Origin: Hellea sp. | Lineage (GTDB): Bacteria; Pseudomonadota; Alphaproteobacteria; Caulobacterales; Maricaulaceae | DNA: 64,000 nucleotides | Assembly (NCBI GenBank): GCA_028224375.1 | Contig: JAOIVW010000003.1 | Span: 62,001 to 126,000 of the forward strand | Direction: 5' to 3' | Shown: piece after piece, positions 10,086 to 18,933 of the stretch | Numbering within the stretch: position 1 is the first letter of the stretch | How the letters are laid out: every line of letters starts with the position of its first letter | The notes under the pieces: model-generated | Seen by the model: the letters and a program-made list of their open reading frames with translations, nothing else | Told to the model about the DNA's origin: nothing | The model's database searches: none | Position numbers and translations under genes: made by a program

Positions 10086-10508
10086 ATGGCTGTTCAACGC
10101 ACATTCTCTATTATCAAACCTGACGCGACAGCGCGTAACATCACCGGTAAAGTCAACGCCAAAATTGAAGAGGCAGGCCTTCGTATTGTCGCGCAGAAAC
10201 GTGTCCAACTCTCCAAAGAGCAAGCTGGCGGTTTTTACGCTGTTCATAAAGAGCGTCCATTTTACAACGACCTTGTCGAATTTATGATGTCCGGCCCTGT
10301 TGTTGTTCAGGTTCTTGAAGGCGAAAACGCGATTGCTGAGTACCGCAAAGTTATGGGCGCGACGAACCCAGCCGAAGCCGATGCAGGGACTATCCGTGCT
10401 GAGTTTGCGCAGAGCATTGACGCGAATACGGTTCACGGGTCAGACGCGCCTGAGACAGCCGCAGAAGAGATTAAGTTCTTCTTCTCTGATGATGAAATCG
10501 TAGGCTAG
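10086..10508 (+). CDS. ndk: Nucleoside diphosphate kinase
   Basis: Transfers the gamma-phosphate from ATP to nucleoside diphosphates through a phospho-histidine intermediate. The 140-aa product has the N-terminal [10 protein letters not shown], the RP..YNDL region, and the active-site stretch NTVHGSDA with catalytic His117; the length is the standard bacterial one. CAGGAGC upstream of the ATG is a good ribosome binding site. It is monocistronic: a strong rho-independent terminator follows at once. Divergent from the ABC-F gene. Confidence 0.97.
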   Translation: MAVQRTFSIIKPDATARNITGKVNAKIEEAGLRIVAQKRVQLSKEQAGGFYAVHKERPFYNDLVEFMMSGPVVVQVLEGENAIAEYRKVMGATNPAEADAGTIRAEFAQSIDANTVHGSDAPETAAEEIKFFFSDDEIVG

Positions 10509-10531
10509 TTTTCTAATCAATATCCAAAAAG

Positions 10532-10563
10532 AAAAGGCCGGGTCTTACGCCCCGGCCTTTTTT
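10532..10563 (+). terminator. Rho-independent terminator of ndk
   Basis: An 11-bp stem (AAAAGGCCGGG paired with CCCGGCCTTTT) with an 8-nt loop, followed by a T tract, starts 24 nt after the ndk stop. With its A-rich 5' flank it can also work, more weakly, for the opposite strand, where the convergent TadG-like gene ends at 10585. Confidence 0.9.
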
Positions 10564-10584
10564 AATGCGTGAATATATCCGACT

Positions 10585-12309
10585 TTATGAGTCTATGCGG
10601 ATAATTTCTTTGATGATTGTATTACCAATGCGGTCAAAGGCCGCTTGAAGGGCTTCTGAGTTATCCGCAGTGATGTAATTTTGCGGACTACTAGCGCAAT
10701 ATTGTAAAATCCCCTTAGCTTTATTGGCGCTTTCGACACCATCACTTTCAGTGTATTCTTCGCCTGTAAAAGGATCAACGTCGGGTGGATATATATCTCC
10801 ATAGGAGGATCTTCCTGGCCAATTATTGACTTCAAATTGTCCGGGAACTAGTGCAAACCCGACTGTGAAGACTTCCACACCTGCAGCATGTAAGGAGTCG
10901 CATTCCTCACGTGTTTGGATATTTGAAGTGATGTCAAATTCACCTTCTTCCCAATTAGGATCAGGTTCGTAAGGTTCTATGCCCTCAAAATACTCATATC
11001 CACTATATCGAGGTTCGAACTCTGGTGGTGAACATGTTTCTACTTCCACAGGGTCCGACTCTTCAGAAGCGCAGTTATATCTTACATAAATCGTTTCTGT
11101 CTTTTTTTTCTTGTTTTTTCCTTTTCCCGTCTCTTTTTCTTCTTCATAGCTATAGCTACCGGATGTAGGATCGGCCCTGTAATCAATGACGCCAAAGCTT
11201 CTTCTCCAGTTGTTACCTTTGCTATCACTTAAGTTACAAATATATTCCCATCTGTCTTCAAATTCCGTCGTACAAGACTCAGGTGCTGTTTCGACATAAT
11301 TTGTCTCTACATCACTAAGGCCTGTTCTGCTCGTCCGGTTAGTTACATAACGTCGCCAGTTTTGCGTACCAGTTCTTGCAACCCACTCCTCTGCGCCAAT
11401 GGTGTTTTTACCATCAGTCATTAGAATTAGATATTTTAACGGGGTTTTACCAGGTAAGTTCTCTTCATGCTCGGTGGGCTCGGTAACATTTAACCAAGTA
11501 TTAGCAACGGTGAGTGGAGGAGCAGAGTTGGTCGCCGCCAAGGGTGTCATCGCATCAAATTCACTGTCTGGTATATAACCCCAATCCATAGGCACAGTTC
11601 GCACGATAGCAGAGTCAAATGCCATCATTCCTGTGCGTAAGACGAGTTCAACACTTCCGTCCTCTGGTTGAGGACCTACTGCCGTCTCAAGATCCGTCAT
11701 AAAGTTTTTTGAAGAAGATATAAGCCCTGATATGCGTGTAATGCCATCAACAGGTGCGTTCTTAGAGATAGGATCCACAGGAAGATCATCAAAATGCATA
11801 GATCCTGAATTGTCCAATACCATAACAATACTTGCCGGATTTTGAATGTCTTTTTCGAAATACTTTACGACGCTTTTAGCGGTGAACTTAAGCTCACTAA
11901 ATCCTAGAATTTGCATTAGATTTGGTCTGGTGTAACCTACAACAGTTGCCGTAGCTTCACGGCTAATATTATCGTAAGAAACATTTACTTTGACGCCTTC
12001 TGCGCCATCAATGACCCATTTGCGATAATCATAACCCAACTCATCCGCTGTGTATTCCCCGACAAGGCCTTTATTGCGATCTGTTGGGACCTGCTCAGTG
12101 TTTTTGACGTAGATCGCCGCTGCAAGAGCGGTTGTATCCGCAATTGATTGCGATCTTGCGTCGGCGTGGCTGAGTAAAGCGTAATCCATTGCTGCTCCCA
12201 CTGAGGCAATAATTGCCGTCAGACTTAGGGCCCAGGCAAGTGTTGCCATACCGCTTTCGTCGCGTTTTAGGCGCTTTAAAATGCCTGTTGCTCTGTTAAA
12301 TAAAGCCAT
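10585..12309 (-). CDS. TadG-like pilus/envelope protein with VWA domain
   Basis: 574-aa protein with the N-terminal TadE/TadG-like segment: a basic start, then residues 20-45 (MATLAWALSLTAIIASVGAA), a membrane helix followed by DYALLSHADARSQSIADTTA, the Flp-pilus TadG hallmark. A von Willebrand A domain follows with the MIDAS motif VMVLDNSGSM (Asp166, Ser168, Ser170) and LILMTDGKN. Inside the VWA domain sits a long Cys-, Glu- and Lys-rich insertion (about residues 335-450), including GKGKNKKKKTET. The start at 12309 puts the basic/TM segment at the N-terminus; an in-frame start at 12414 has no support. No other tad gene is nearby, so this is an orphan copy. It probably acts at the inner membrane/periplasm; partners unknown. 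Confidence 0.8.
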   Translation of the reverse strand: MALFNRATGILKRLKRDESGMATLAWALSLTAIIASVGAAMDYALLSHADARSQSIADTTALAAAIYVKNTEQVPTDRNKGLVGEYTADELGYDYRKWVIDGAEGVKVNVSYDNISREATATVVGYTRPNLMQILGFSELKFTAKSVVKYFEKDIQNPASIVMVLDNSGSMHFDDLPVDPISKNAPVDGITRISGLISSSKNFMTDLETAVGPQPEDGSVELVLRTGMMAFDSAIVRTVPMDWGYIPDSEFDAMTPLAATNSAPPLTVANTWLNVTEPTEHEENLPGKTPLKYLILMTDGKNTIGAEEWVARTGTQNWRRYVTNRTSRTGLSDVETNYVETAPESCTTEFEDRWEYICNLSDSKGNNWRRSFGVIDYRADPTSGSYSYEEEKETGKGKNKKKKTETIYVRYNCASEESDPVEVETCSPPEFEPRYSGYEYFEGIEPYEPDPNWEEGEFDITSNIQTREECDSLHAAGVEVFTVGFALVPGQFEVNNWPGRSSYGDIYPPDVDPFTGEEYTESDGVESANKAKGILQYCASSPQNYITADNSEALQAAFDRIGNTIIKEIIRIDS

Positions 12310-12336
12310 TGTACTTTTCCATTTCCCACAAATGAG

Positions 12337-12351
12337 CCGGAAGGATTCCGG
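12337..12351. promoter_or_regulatory. Palindrome upstream of the TadG-like gene
   Basis: Perfect 6-bp arms around a 3-bp centre (CCGGAA-GGA-TTCCGG), 28 bp upstream of the chosen start of the TadG-like gene. It could be an operator or a leader hairpin; no T tract follows, so it is not a terminator. Confidence 0.35.
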
Positions 12352-12407
12352 TGTATAACTAGAGGTGGTATAATGGAGAGACCCTACAATGTGATTACCA
12401 ACTATGC

Positions 12408-12422
12408 TTAACAAAGCCCTAA
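12408..12422 (-). promoter_or_regulatory. CtrA-like half-site pair upstream of the TadG-like gene
   Basis: TTAA-N7-CTAA (read on the other strand, TTAG-N7-TTAA), one mismatch from the CtrA consensus TTAA-N7-TTAA, about 100 bp upstream of the TadG-like start. CtrA controls pilus and motility genes in this class of bacteria, so the site is plausible, but such short matches arise by chance. Confidence 0.25.
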
Positions 12423-12432
12423 TTTTCAGGCG

Positions 12433-13032
12433 TTATTTTCCGCAGCGAGAAACAGATAGCATTTCCGAAGCAACTTTTTTCAATGCTTCGACGTATAGGT
12501 CTTGCTCGTGGGGCAATAAACGCTGCGCTAAGCTGTCAGCGGTATCGGTTCCTTCGATATCTAAGGCGTGTTGCAATATAGTCGCCCCGCCATCTAGCTC
12601 AGCCGTAACATAATGAACAGTGCAGCCATGCTCTTTATCGCCGGCGTCTATGGCGCGTTGATGCGTGTTTAGGCCCTTATATTTCGGCAGGAGTGACGGG
12701 TGGATGTTGAGGAGGCGATTTTTCCAGCGGTTAACAAACCACGGCGTGAGAATACGCATAAAGCCAGCGCAACAGACAAGCTCTATATCGGATTCAGTAA
12801 GGGCTGCGTCTAAAGCTGTCTCAAAGGCACGGCGGTCTGAGAACTGTTTGTGATCAATTGTTTTAGCCGGAACACCTAGCTCTTTAGCTTTATCAAGGCC
12901 TAGTGCATCTGGGATATTTGAAATGACTAAAGCGATATCTGCGGGATAACTGTCAGACTTAGCGGCTTGGGCCAAGGCGGCCATATTAGAGCCGCGGCCT
13001 GAAATCAGAACGGCTGTTCTAATTTTACGCAT
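12433..13032 (-). CDS. purN: Phosphoribosylglycinamide formyltransferase
   Basis: Third step of purine synthesis: transfers a formyl group from 10-formyl-THF to GAR. The 199 residues begin [16 protein letters not shown] (phosphate-binding GRGSN) and contain [33 protein letters not shown] (catalytic Asn-His) and [14 protein letters not shown] with the catalytic Asp. All catalytic residues of the PurN family are present. The start codon lies inside the end of purM (8-bp overlap), the usual purM-purN coupling. It ends 123 bp from the chosen start of the TadG-like gene. Confidence 0.96.
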   Translation of the reverse strand: MRKIRTAVLISGRGSNMAALAQAAKSDSYPADIALVISNIPDALGLDKAKELGVPAKTIDHKQFSDRRAFETALDAALTESDIELVCCAGFMRILTPWFVNRWKNRLLNIHPSLLPKYKGLNTHQRAIDAGDKEHGCTVHYVTAELDGGATILQHALDIEGTDTADSLAQRLLPHEQDLYVEALKKVASEMLSVSRCGK

Positions 13033-14044
13033 CAGTCAGTTGGCCAATGACCCAAGAAGGCTCTCCTGCCGCTTCTAAGCGTTCTAAAACAGCCGTCATA
13101 TCATCTGGCTTGACCGCCAGCACCATGCCAATGCCGCAATTAAATGCGCGCTGCATTTCGGCTTCCGCGACATTCCCTGTCTCTTGCAGCCATTTAAAAA
13201 CGGCGGGGCGAGGGAAGGATGACATATCTATATCATGCTTGAGGGATTTCGGGAGCATGCGCGGCGTATTCTCTGTCAGCCCGCCGCCTGTAATATGCGC
13301 CAGACCTGTCACGAGGCCGTCTTTGATGAGCGGCAGGACAGATTTCACATAGAGCTTGGTCGGCGTGATGAGAGCTTCTCCGAGCGTTTGTCCTTTGGAG
13401 AAGGGCGAAGCATCGTTCCATGACAGCCCTGAGAGCTCTACAATTTTGCGAATAAGAGAATAGCCATTTGAATGAGGCCCGCTAGACGCCATTCCAATCA
13501 AGACATCACCAGCGGCCATATCATTGTGGCGCGGTAACATCGCGTCCCGCTCAGCTGCGCCAACAACAAATCCAGCCAGATCAAAATCATCACCTTCATA
13601 CATGCCTGGCATTTCGGCCGTTTCCCCGCCAATCAAAGCCGCGCCCGATTGCTTACAGCCTTCGGCGATGCCTGAAATAACGGCGGCGGCTTTTTCTGTA
13701 TCCAAATGACCCGTTGCGAAATAGTCCAAAAAGAAAAGCGGTTCAGCTCCATTGGCCAAAACATCATTCACACACATCGCGACCAAATCTATTCCAACTG
13801 TGTTTAAGATGCCTGTATCAATCGCAATACGCAGCTTTGTGCCGACGCCATCGGTTCCTGAAATCAGAACAGGGTCCTTAAAGCCCGCCGCCTTTAAGTC
13901 AAAGGCGCCACCAAATCCGCCAATGGAGCCATCTGCGCCCGGACGGCGCGTGGCTTTGACCATTGGTTTGATGCGGTCAACCAAACGATCTCCGGCGTCA
14001 ATATCAACGCCAGCATCCGCGTAAGTCAGGCCTTTATCGGGCAT
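13025..14044 (-). CDS. purM: Phosphoribosylformylglycinamidine cyclo-ligase (AIR synthetase)
   Basis: ATP-dependent ring closure of FGAM to AIR, the fifth step of purine synthesis. The 339-aa product has the AIRS N-terminal motif [28 protein letters not shown], the metal/ATP region [12 protein letters not shown] and [20 protein letters not shown], and the C-terminal [15 protein letters not shown]. Length and motifs are complete. It is followed by purN with an 8-bp overlap; the two form an operon transcribed away from the divergent DUF2066-hdaA unit, the arrangement seen in Caulobacter relatives. Confidence 0.96.
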   Translation of the reverse strand: MPDKGLTYADAGVDIDAGDRLVDRIKPMVKATRRPGADGSIGGFGGAFDLKAAGFKDPVLISGTDGVGTKLRIAIDTGILNTVGIDLVAMCVNDVLANGAEPLFFLDYFATGHLDTEKAAAVISGIAEGCKQSGAALIGGETAEMPGMYEGDDFDLAGFVVGAAERDAMLPRHNDMAAGDVLIGMASSGPHSNGYSLIRKIVELSGLSWNDASPFSKGQTLGEALITPTKLYVKSVLPLIKDGLVTGLAHITGGGLTENTPRMLPKSLKHDIDMSSFPRPAVFKWLQETGNVAEAEMQRAFNCGIGMVLAVKPDDMTAVLERLEAAGEPSWVIGQLTDA

Positions 14045-14176
14045 ATCAGAATCTTCCTATATCTTTGGCGCTTAGAACCGTAAATCGGCCACATTTTCAA
14101 GTATAACCTTTATCTAAACTGTTATTGAGCGCTTATAGGACTTTGCAAAAAGGATAAAGCGGGTTATCGCGGGATT

Positions 14177-15190
14177 ATGAAATACATTATTACGACACTT
14201 GCCGCCTTTATCGTTTTATTCTCGGCTGGCTTCGCACATGCAGCTGACCCGTTCACAGTTTCAGATGTTCCTGTTGATGCAACGGGTAGTTCACCGATTG
14301 AAGCTCAAACGCTGGCAACACGGGACGGACAGGCGCGGGCCGCCAATATCCTTCTTAATCGGCTTACAGTGGAGAGCGAACGTCTCGCAAAGGGGACCAC
14401 ACCCATCTCTGAAGATAATGCTCAGAAAATGATACGCGCCATGGAAATCGATAATGAGAAACGCTCCTCCACACGCTATCTCGGGGACATCACTGTCGCC
14501 TTTAACCCTAGCGCGGTGCAAGCCTATCTTCGCCAAGTCAACCTCACCATGATATCGTCTCAATCTAGAGACCGTCTCGTTTTGCCGCTGTCAAATGGTC
14601 AAATCGATACTCTAAGCCCTTGGTTTCAAGCTTGGGAAAAAAGCGGGGCTGAACATGCGTTGACACCTATTCGGGCCTTATCAGTTTCGCAAGCCGAGAC
14701 CTTACCAGTAGCCGCAGGCGCAATCAGCGCCATGGATGCGGGGGCGCTTAACCAAATTGGCGCGCTGTACAATGTTCAGCAGCTTTTAATCGCCGATGAC
14801 CTTGGCGGCGCTGTGAGAGTGACTGATATTGCTCTTGATAGCGGACAGCGCCAAAATTTTACTGTGAATGGCGGTCCTTCAGTCGTAATCGACAAGCTTG
14901 AAACGGAGTGGAAGAGCGCCGCTGTTAGCGTGGCTGCAAATGCTGTCGAAATGCCTATTTCCATTTTATATGATAACCACAGTGAATGGCTGCGCCTCAA
15001 AGACGCGATTAACGATTCTGCGCAAATTCAGGATGCTCGGATTGATGCCTTGTCCAAAGATGGCGCTCTGATGACGATCACTTATGGCGGCGATATAAAC
15101 CGTTTACGCAATGAGTTATCTTTCAAAGGGGTCGATATACGGGAAGACCCGAAGATGGGCGTTGTTCTTGGCCGCACAGGACGCTTTTAG
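14177..15190 (+). CDS. DUF2066 domain-containing exported protein
   Basis: 337-aa protein with a clear Sec signal peptide (MKYIITTLAAFIVLFSAGFAHA, cleaved near residue 22). The mature part shows the DUF2066 pattern: an early region VSDVPVDATGSSPIEAQTLA with helical GQARAANILLNRLT, then TRYLGDITVAFNPSAVQAYL, followed by a mixed alpha/beta half. The function is not known for the family. It is likely periplasmic and perhaps structural, since no catalytic motif is visible. Six bases separate its stop from the GTG of hdaA, and this DUF2066-hdaA pairing behind purMN is a recurrent alphaproteobacterial order. Confidence 0.8.
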   Translation: MKYIITTLAAFIVLFSAGFAHAADPFTVSDVPVDATGSSPIEAQTLATRDGQARAANILLNRLTVESERLAKGTTPISEDNAQKMIRAMEIDNEKRSSTRYLGDITVAFNPSAVQAYLRQVNLTMISSQSRDRLVLPLSNGQIDTLSPWFQAWEKSGAEHALTPIRALSVSQAETLPVAAGAISAMDAGALNQIGALYNVQQLLIADDLGGAVRVTDIALDSGQRQNFTVNGGPSVVIDKLETEWKSAAVSVAANAVEMPISILYDNHSEWLRLKDAINDSAQIQDARIDALSKDGALMTITYGGDINRLRNELSFKGVDIREDPKMGVVLGRTGRF

Positions 15191-15196
15191 GGCGCA

Positions 15197-15835
15197 GTGA
15201 ATAAACAGCCGCAAATACCTCTCGACCTTTCGCCTAAGCCTCGCCACCTCTTTTCTAATCTCTTGATAAGCGGCAGTAATGCCGCCGCAGTGAAGACGCT
15301 TAGAGCTTGGCCGGATTGGCCTTCGCCTGTTCTTTTATTGATAGGCCCACAGGGCAGCGGAAAGACCCATATGGGGCAAGCCTGGGCAGCTGAGACCAAA
15401 AGCGTGTTCATTGATAGCGCGGGCTCTGTAAATGAAGCTGAACTTTTCAACATTATGAACCAAGCTTTGAATGGTGAGGTTTCGGGGGTGTTACTTGCGG
15501 ACAAATTACCCCCCGGTGAATGGGATATCAAAATGCCAGACTTGATCTCTCGCCTTAATAACACGCCACTTATAACAGTTGAAGAGCCTGATGATGACAT
15601 TTTGGAACCCATCATCAGGCGTCTCTTTGAAGACCAAGGCAGAGTCGTCTCTCAAGATTTAATCGCTTACTTGCTGAAATATCATGAGCGCAGCGTTGCG
15701 GCCCAGCGCGAAATTGTCATAGAATTAGAAGCCGCGGCTCAAGGCCAAAAGGTCGATCTGACAAAGGCCTTCGCAGCCAAATTTCTAAAGGCGCGATCAG
15801 AAGGGGACTTGTTCGCCGTCCCAAGCGAAGAGTGA
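15197..15835 (+). CDS. hdaA: DnaA-related replication regulator HdaA
   Basis: 212-aa DnaA homologue lacking the DNA-binding domain IV. An N-terminal clamp-binding peptide is visible (QIPLDL, residues 6-11), followed by the AAA+ domain with Walker A LIGPQGSGKTH and a C-terminal lid (EIVIELEAAA). In the family this protein binds the sliding clamp and promotes hydrolysis of DnaA-bound ATP to prevent re-initiation. The start is GTG at 15197. The Walker B and sensor regions are weak (GVLLADKLPP), as is common in Hda proteins. Its last 39 bp overlap the convergent SDR gene. Confidence 0.85.
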   Translation: MNKQPQIPLDLSPKPRHLFSNLLISGSNAAAVKTLRAWPDWPSPVLLLIGPQGSGKTHMGQAWAAETKSVFIDSAGSVNEAELFNIMNQALNGEVSGVLLADKLPPGEWDIKMPDLISRLNNTPLITVEEPDDDILEPIIRRLFEDQGRVVSQDLIAYLLKYHERSVAAQREIVIELEAAAQGQKVDLTKAFAAKFLKARSEGDLFAVPSEE

Positions 15836-16543
15836 TCCACTATCATCGGAGCCAACTTGGTCGATGACGGCTAAAAGCTTTTCGGCGCTATACTCGGGCG
15901 TGAATAACTTATCCTCGGGCACATTGCCTTGGAAAGGTTTTGAGAGGTCTGTATCGACCGTCCCTGGATGCAATCCGATAATGACCGTTTCTTTAAAGCG
16001 CCGTCCAAATTCAATGGAGAGCGTTTTTATTATCATGTTCAAAGCTGCTTTTGAGGCGCGGTAGGCATACCACCCTCCGATACGGTTATCAGAAATAGAG
16101 CCTACACGCGCCGACAAGGCCGCTAGGACGGCTTTACGCTCTCTGTTCATAAGCGGGAGGAAATACTTGGCGGTTACAGCAGGGCCAAATGTGTTGATCA
16201 TAAAGCTCTTTTGAAAAGCGTCTAATGACATGGCCCGCATATTCTTTTCGGGCGCAATACCTTCGCCTTGCAGAAGACCCGTTGCAATGATGCAGATGTC
16301 AAAAGGTCCCGTTTCGCGCAGCGCCTCAGCGGCCGCCTCAATGCTGCTTTCATCCGTAAAATCAAATGTCAGATTGGCGACTTTGTCAGACGGATGGCTT
16401 TGACCCTTTCGCGAGAGGGCATAAATCTTTGCGACCTGATCAGAGGCGGCGAGTTGTTCAATAAAAGCTGCGCCTATGCCGCCGGTTGACCCGACAATAA
16501 TAACACGCAAATCCGTCCCCATGGAGGGCAATAATTGAGTCAT
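15797..16543 (-). CDS. SDR family oxidoreductase (CsgA-like)
   Basis: 248-aa short-chain dehydrogenase. The nucleotide-binding motif [15 protein letters not shown] is at the N-terminus, and the catalytic YxxxK is [14 protein letters not shown] preceded by SARVGSI (Ser). [13 protein letters not shown] is the usual C-terminal substrate-loop motif. Substrate unknown; it resembles C-factor/YciK-like short SDRs. An in-frame TTG at 16573 exists, but the ATG at 16543 is preceded by AAGGAC and overlaps the stop of the DUF2256 gene (ATGA), so I chose it. Translational coupling to the DUF2256 gene and divergence from the photolyase gene suggest a shared physiological setting. Confidence 0.85.
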   Translation of the reverse strand: MTQLLPSMGTDLRVIIVGSTGGIGAAFIEQLAASDQVAKIYALSRKGQSHPSDKVANLTFDFTDESSIEAAAEALRETGPFDICIIATGLLQGEGIAPEKNMRAMSLDAFQKSFMINTFGPAVTAKYFLPLMNRERKAVLAALSARVGSISDNRIGGWYAYRASKAALNMIIKTLSIEFGRRFKETVIIGLHPGTVDTDLSKPFQGNVPEDKLFTPEYSAEKLLAVIDQVGSDDSGSLFAWDGEQVPF

Positions 16544-16677
16544 GGTTTTGTCCTTTTGCATCTTTCGGAACAATATTTGACATCATCCCAGACTTTTTCC
16601 CATTTCTTACGCCACGTAAAAGGACGTCCGCAGGTCAAGCAATCTTTTTGCGGCAGATGTAGTTTCTTGTGAGCCAT
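16540..16677 (-). CDS. DUF2256 family small Cys-rich protein (45 aa)
   Basis: A 45-residue reading frame with the pattern C-x2[16 protein letters not shown]5-YC-x3-C: Cys13, Cys16, Cys36, Cys40. This is the DUF2256 signature (four zinc-type cysteines around an RPF-WRKKW core), so I call it with good confidence despite its size. The function is unknown in the family. Its TGA overlaps the ATG of the SDR gene (ATGA). It is divergent from the iron-sulfur photolyase gene, with 44 bp between start codons. From memory, DUF2256 genes are often found beside this photolyase type; that is recollection, not something shown here. Confidence 0.85.
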   Translation of the reverse strand: MAHKKLHLPQKDCLTCGRPFTWRKKWEKVWDDVKYCSERCKRTKP

Positions 16678-16721
16678 AAATAATATACGCATCAAAACAG
16701 GGGCCCGTGCGTATAATCTTT

Positions 16722-18269
16722 ATGTCAAAAACTCTTATTCCCATATTCGCAGACCAACTCTCGCTTAATCTGTCGTCCCTAGAAGTCAGCTCGCCCGAGG
16801 ACAGCATCATTCTTATGATGGAGGTTAACGAAGAGGCCACCACAGTTCCGCACCACCGTAAGAAACTGATTTTTCTGTTTTCCGCCATGCGTCATTTCGC
16901 AAAAGAGCTGGAGGAGTTGGGCTGGACGGTCGAGTATGTTAAGTTGGGTGACAAAGTGAATAGCGGAAGTTTTTCCTCCGAGATTAAACGCGCCTTGTCT
17001 CGTCATGACATAAGCCAAATTCGTGTGTGCGAGCCGTCAGAATACCGCGTCCTTGAAACTGTGAAACAATGGGATGCGCAATTTGACGTACCAACGACAA
17101 TCACGCCCGATCATCGGTTCATCGCCGACCACGCAGAATTCGAAGAGTGGGCCGAGGGGCGCAAGCAATACCGCATGGAGTTTTTCTACCGTCAGATGCG
17201 CCGCAAAACGGATCTGCTCATGGATGGTGATAAGCCCGAAGGCGGAAAGTGGAATTACGATGCTCAAAACCGTAAGCCTGCCAAAGATGATTTGTTCATG
17301 CCCAAGCCGCTTAAATTCGAGCCCGACAGCATAACCCAAGATGTCATTGAGATGATCGAGACGAAATTCCCCAACCGCTTTGGTAGCACAGACGGGTTTT
17401 TCTTTGCTGTGACGCGGAAGGGCGCGAAACAGGCCTTGGCCTATTTCATTAAAAATGTTCTGCCCAAATTTGGCGACTACCAAGATGCCATGCTCACAGG
17501 AGAGCCTTTTCTCTATCATTCACTTCTGTCCATGTATCTCAACGCAGGATTACTTGGGCCATTGGAAATTTGCGAGGCTGTTGAAAAAGCCTATCAGGAC
17601 GACAAGGCGCCGCTCAACGCGGCTGAAGGATATATCCGCCAAATCATTGCATGGCGTGAATATGTGCGCGGTATCTATTGGCTCAAAATGCCTGAATATC
17701 TTGAGCAAAACGCACTGAACGCCAAGCGAGGCTTACCTGAATTTTACTGGACGGGCGAGACGGATATGCATTGCTTATCCGAAGCCATTGGCCAGACGAT
17801 CGAGCATGCCTACGCGCATCACATTCAGCGCTTAATGATAACAGGTAACTTCGCGCTTTTAATTGGTGTTGATCCGAAACAACTACATGAGTGGTATTTA
17901 GCCGTTTATATTGATGCCTTTGAATGGGTCGAGCTTCCCAATACATTAGGCATGAGCCAATTTGGCGATGGCGGCCTTTTAGGCTCCAAACCCTATGCCA
18001 GTAGCGGAGCCTATATTAATCGCATGAGCAATTACTGCAGTGATTGTAAATATGACGTCAAAACCCGTGTCGGGGAAAATGCCTGTCCCTTTAACAGTCT
18101 CTATTGGCACTTCATCGCCCGCAATGAAGAGGCATTATCAGGCAATAACCGCATGGCTATGCCCTATCGGAATTTGTCTAAAATGGATAAGGACACGCGG
18201 AAGTCTCTGATAAGCCAAGCCGAGACATTCTTAGAAAGTTTGGAACCGACTAAGGGTGATTACTTTTAA
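16722..18269 (+). CDS. Iron-sulfur bacterial cryptochrome/(6-4) photolyase (FeS-BCP)
   Basis: 515-aa photolyase-related flavoprotein of the PhrB/FeS-BCP class. Features: N-terminal FADQLS, the FAD-region stretch AYAHHIQRLMITGNFALLIG, and the four cluster cysteines Cys351 (DMHC), Cys439 and Cys442 (YCSDC) and Cys455 (ACPFN), only one residue off the positions known for Agrobacterium PhrB. The expected role is light-driven repair of (6-4) photoproducts, or light sensing. The ATG at 16722 gives the family's usual N-terminus; a GTG at 16707 behind AGGGG is an alternative adding five residues. A TATAAT sequence lies at 16712-16717, directly before the ATG. Divergent from DUF2256-SDR. Confidence 0.92.
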   Translation: MSKTLIPIFADQLSLNLSSLEVSSPEDSIILMMEVNEEATTVPHHRKKLIFLFSAMRHFAKELEELGWTVEYVKLGDKVNSGSFSSEIKRALSRHDISQIRVCEPSEYRVLETVKQWDAQFDVPTTITPDHRFIADHAEFEEWAEGRKQYRMEFFYRQMRRKTDLLMDGDKPEGGKWNYDAQNRKPAKDDLFMPKPLKFEPDSITQDVIEMIETKFPNRFGSTDGFFFAVTRKGAKQALAYFIKNVLPKFGDYQDAMLTGEPFLYHSLLSMYLNAGLLGPLEICEAVEKAYQDDKAPLNAAEGYIRQIIAWREYVRGIYWLKMPEYLEQNALNAKRGLPEFYWTGETDMHCLSEAIGQTIEHAYAHHIQRLMITGNFALLIGVDPKQLHEWYLAVYIDAFEWVELPNTLGMSQFGDGGLLGSKPYASSGAYINRMSNYCSDCKYDVKTRVGENACPFNSLYWHFIARNEEALSGNNRMAMPYRNLSKMDKDTRKSLISQAETFLESLEPTKGDYF

Positions 18270-18279
18270 GCGTGGTGTC

Positions 18280-18933
18280 TTAAAAAGGAGCAGGCGACTC
18301 AAACTCAATCCAATCGCCGCCCGTAGGTTTTCGTAATTTAAGCTTGTGAGCATGAAGCTGCAATCGCGGCGCCGCGTGGAAAGCTTCATCATGTGCATAC
18401 AATCTGTCACCAAGAATCGAGTGACCTATCTCTAGCATATGCACCCGCAACTGATGGGAGCGCCCCGTTTTAGGGTATAGCTCAAGACGTGTTGAGATTT
18501 CATCACGTTCTATAACCTTCCATTCCGTAAGCGAAGCTTTACCCCGTTCGTGGCAGACCATCTGTTTCGGACGGTTGGGCCAATCTGTGATGAGCGGAAG
18601 ATTTATTGTGCCTTGGTCTTTTTTAGGCTTACCCCAGACCTGCGCCAGATAGGTTTTCTCCGTCATGCGTTTTTCAAACTGTAATCCGATATGGCGCTGC
18701 GCATTAGCGTTTCTTGCAAATACCATGACGCCGGATGTCGCCATGTCCAGGCGATGTATGGTCAGCGCTTCAGGGAATTTCTCGCGAAGACGCGCTTCGA
18801 GACAATCGGGTTCTGTTTTTCCAGGTACACTTAAAAGCCCGCTGGGTTTTTCAATGATAATGATAACATCATCTGTATAGAGATAGGTGAGGGGGTTTTG
18901 CGGCGGAGCGTAGGTAAACTCTCGGGGTGTCAT
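18280..18933 (-). CDS. rluA: Pseudouridine synthase RluA
   Basis: 217-aa pseudouridine synthase of the RluA family, without an S4 domain. The catalytic motif is HRLDMATSGV with Asp63; other family blocks are EKPSGLLSVPG, LPLITDWPNRPKQMVCHERG and GRSHQLRVHMLEIGH. The length and wording of these blocks are very close to E. coli RluA, which modifies U746 of 23S rRNA and U32 of several tRNAs, so I use the symbol. The start overlaps the 3' end of rnd by 4 bp, so the two are cotranscribed. Convergent with the photolyase gene, 10 bp apart. Confidence 0.92.
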   Translation of the reverse strand: MTPREFTYAPPQNPLTYLYTDDVIIIIEKPSGLLSVPGKTEPDCLEARLREKFPEALTIHRLDMATSGVMVFARNANAQRHIGLQFEKRMTEKTYLAQVWGKPKKDQGTINLPLITDWPNRPKQMVCHERGKASLTEWKVIERDEISTRLELYPKTGRSHQLRVHMLEIGHSILGDRLYAHDEAFHAAPRLQLHAHKLKLRKPTGGDWIEFESPAPF

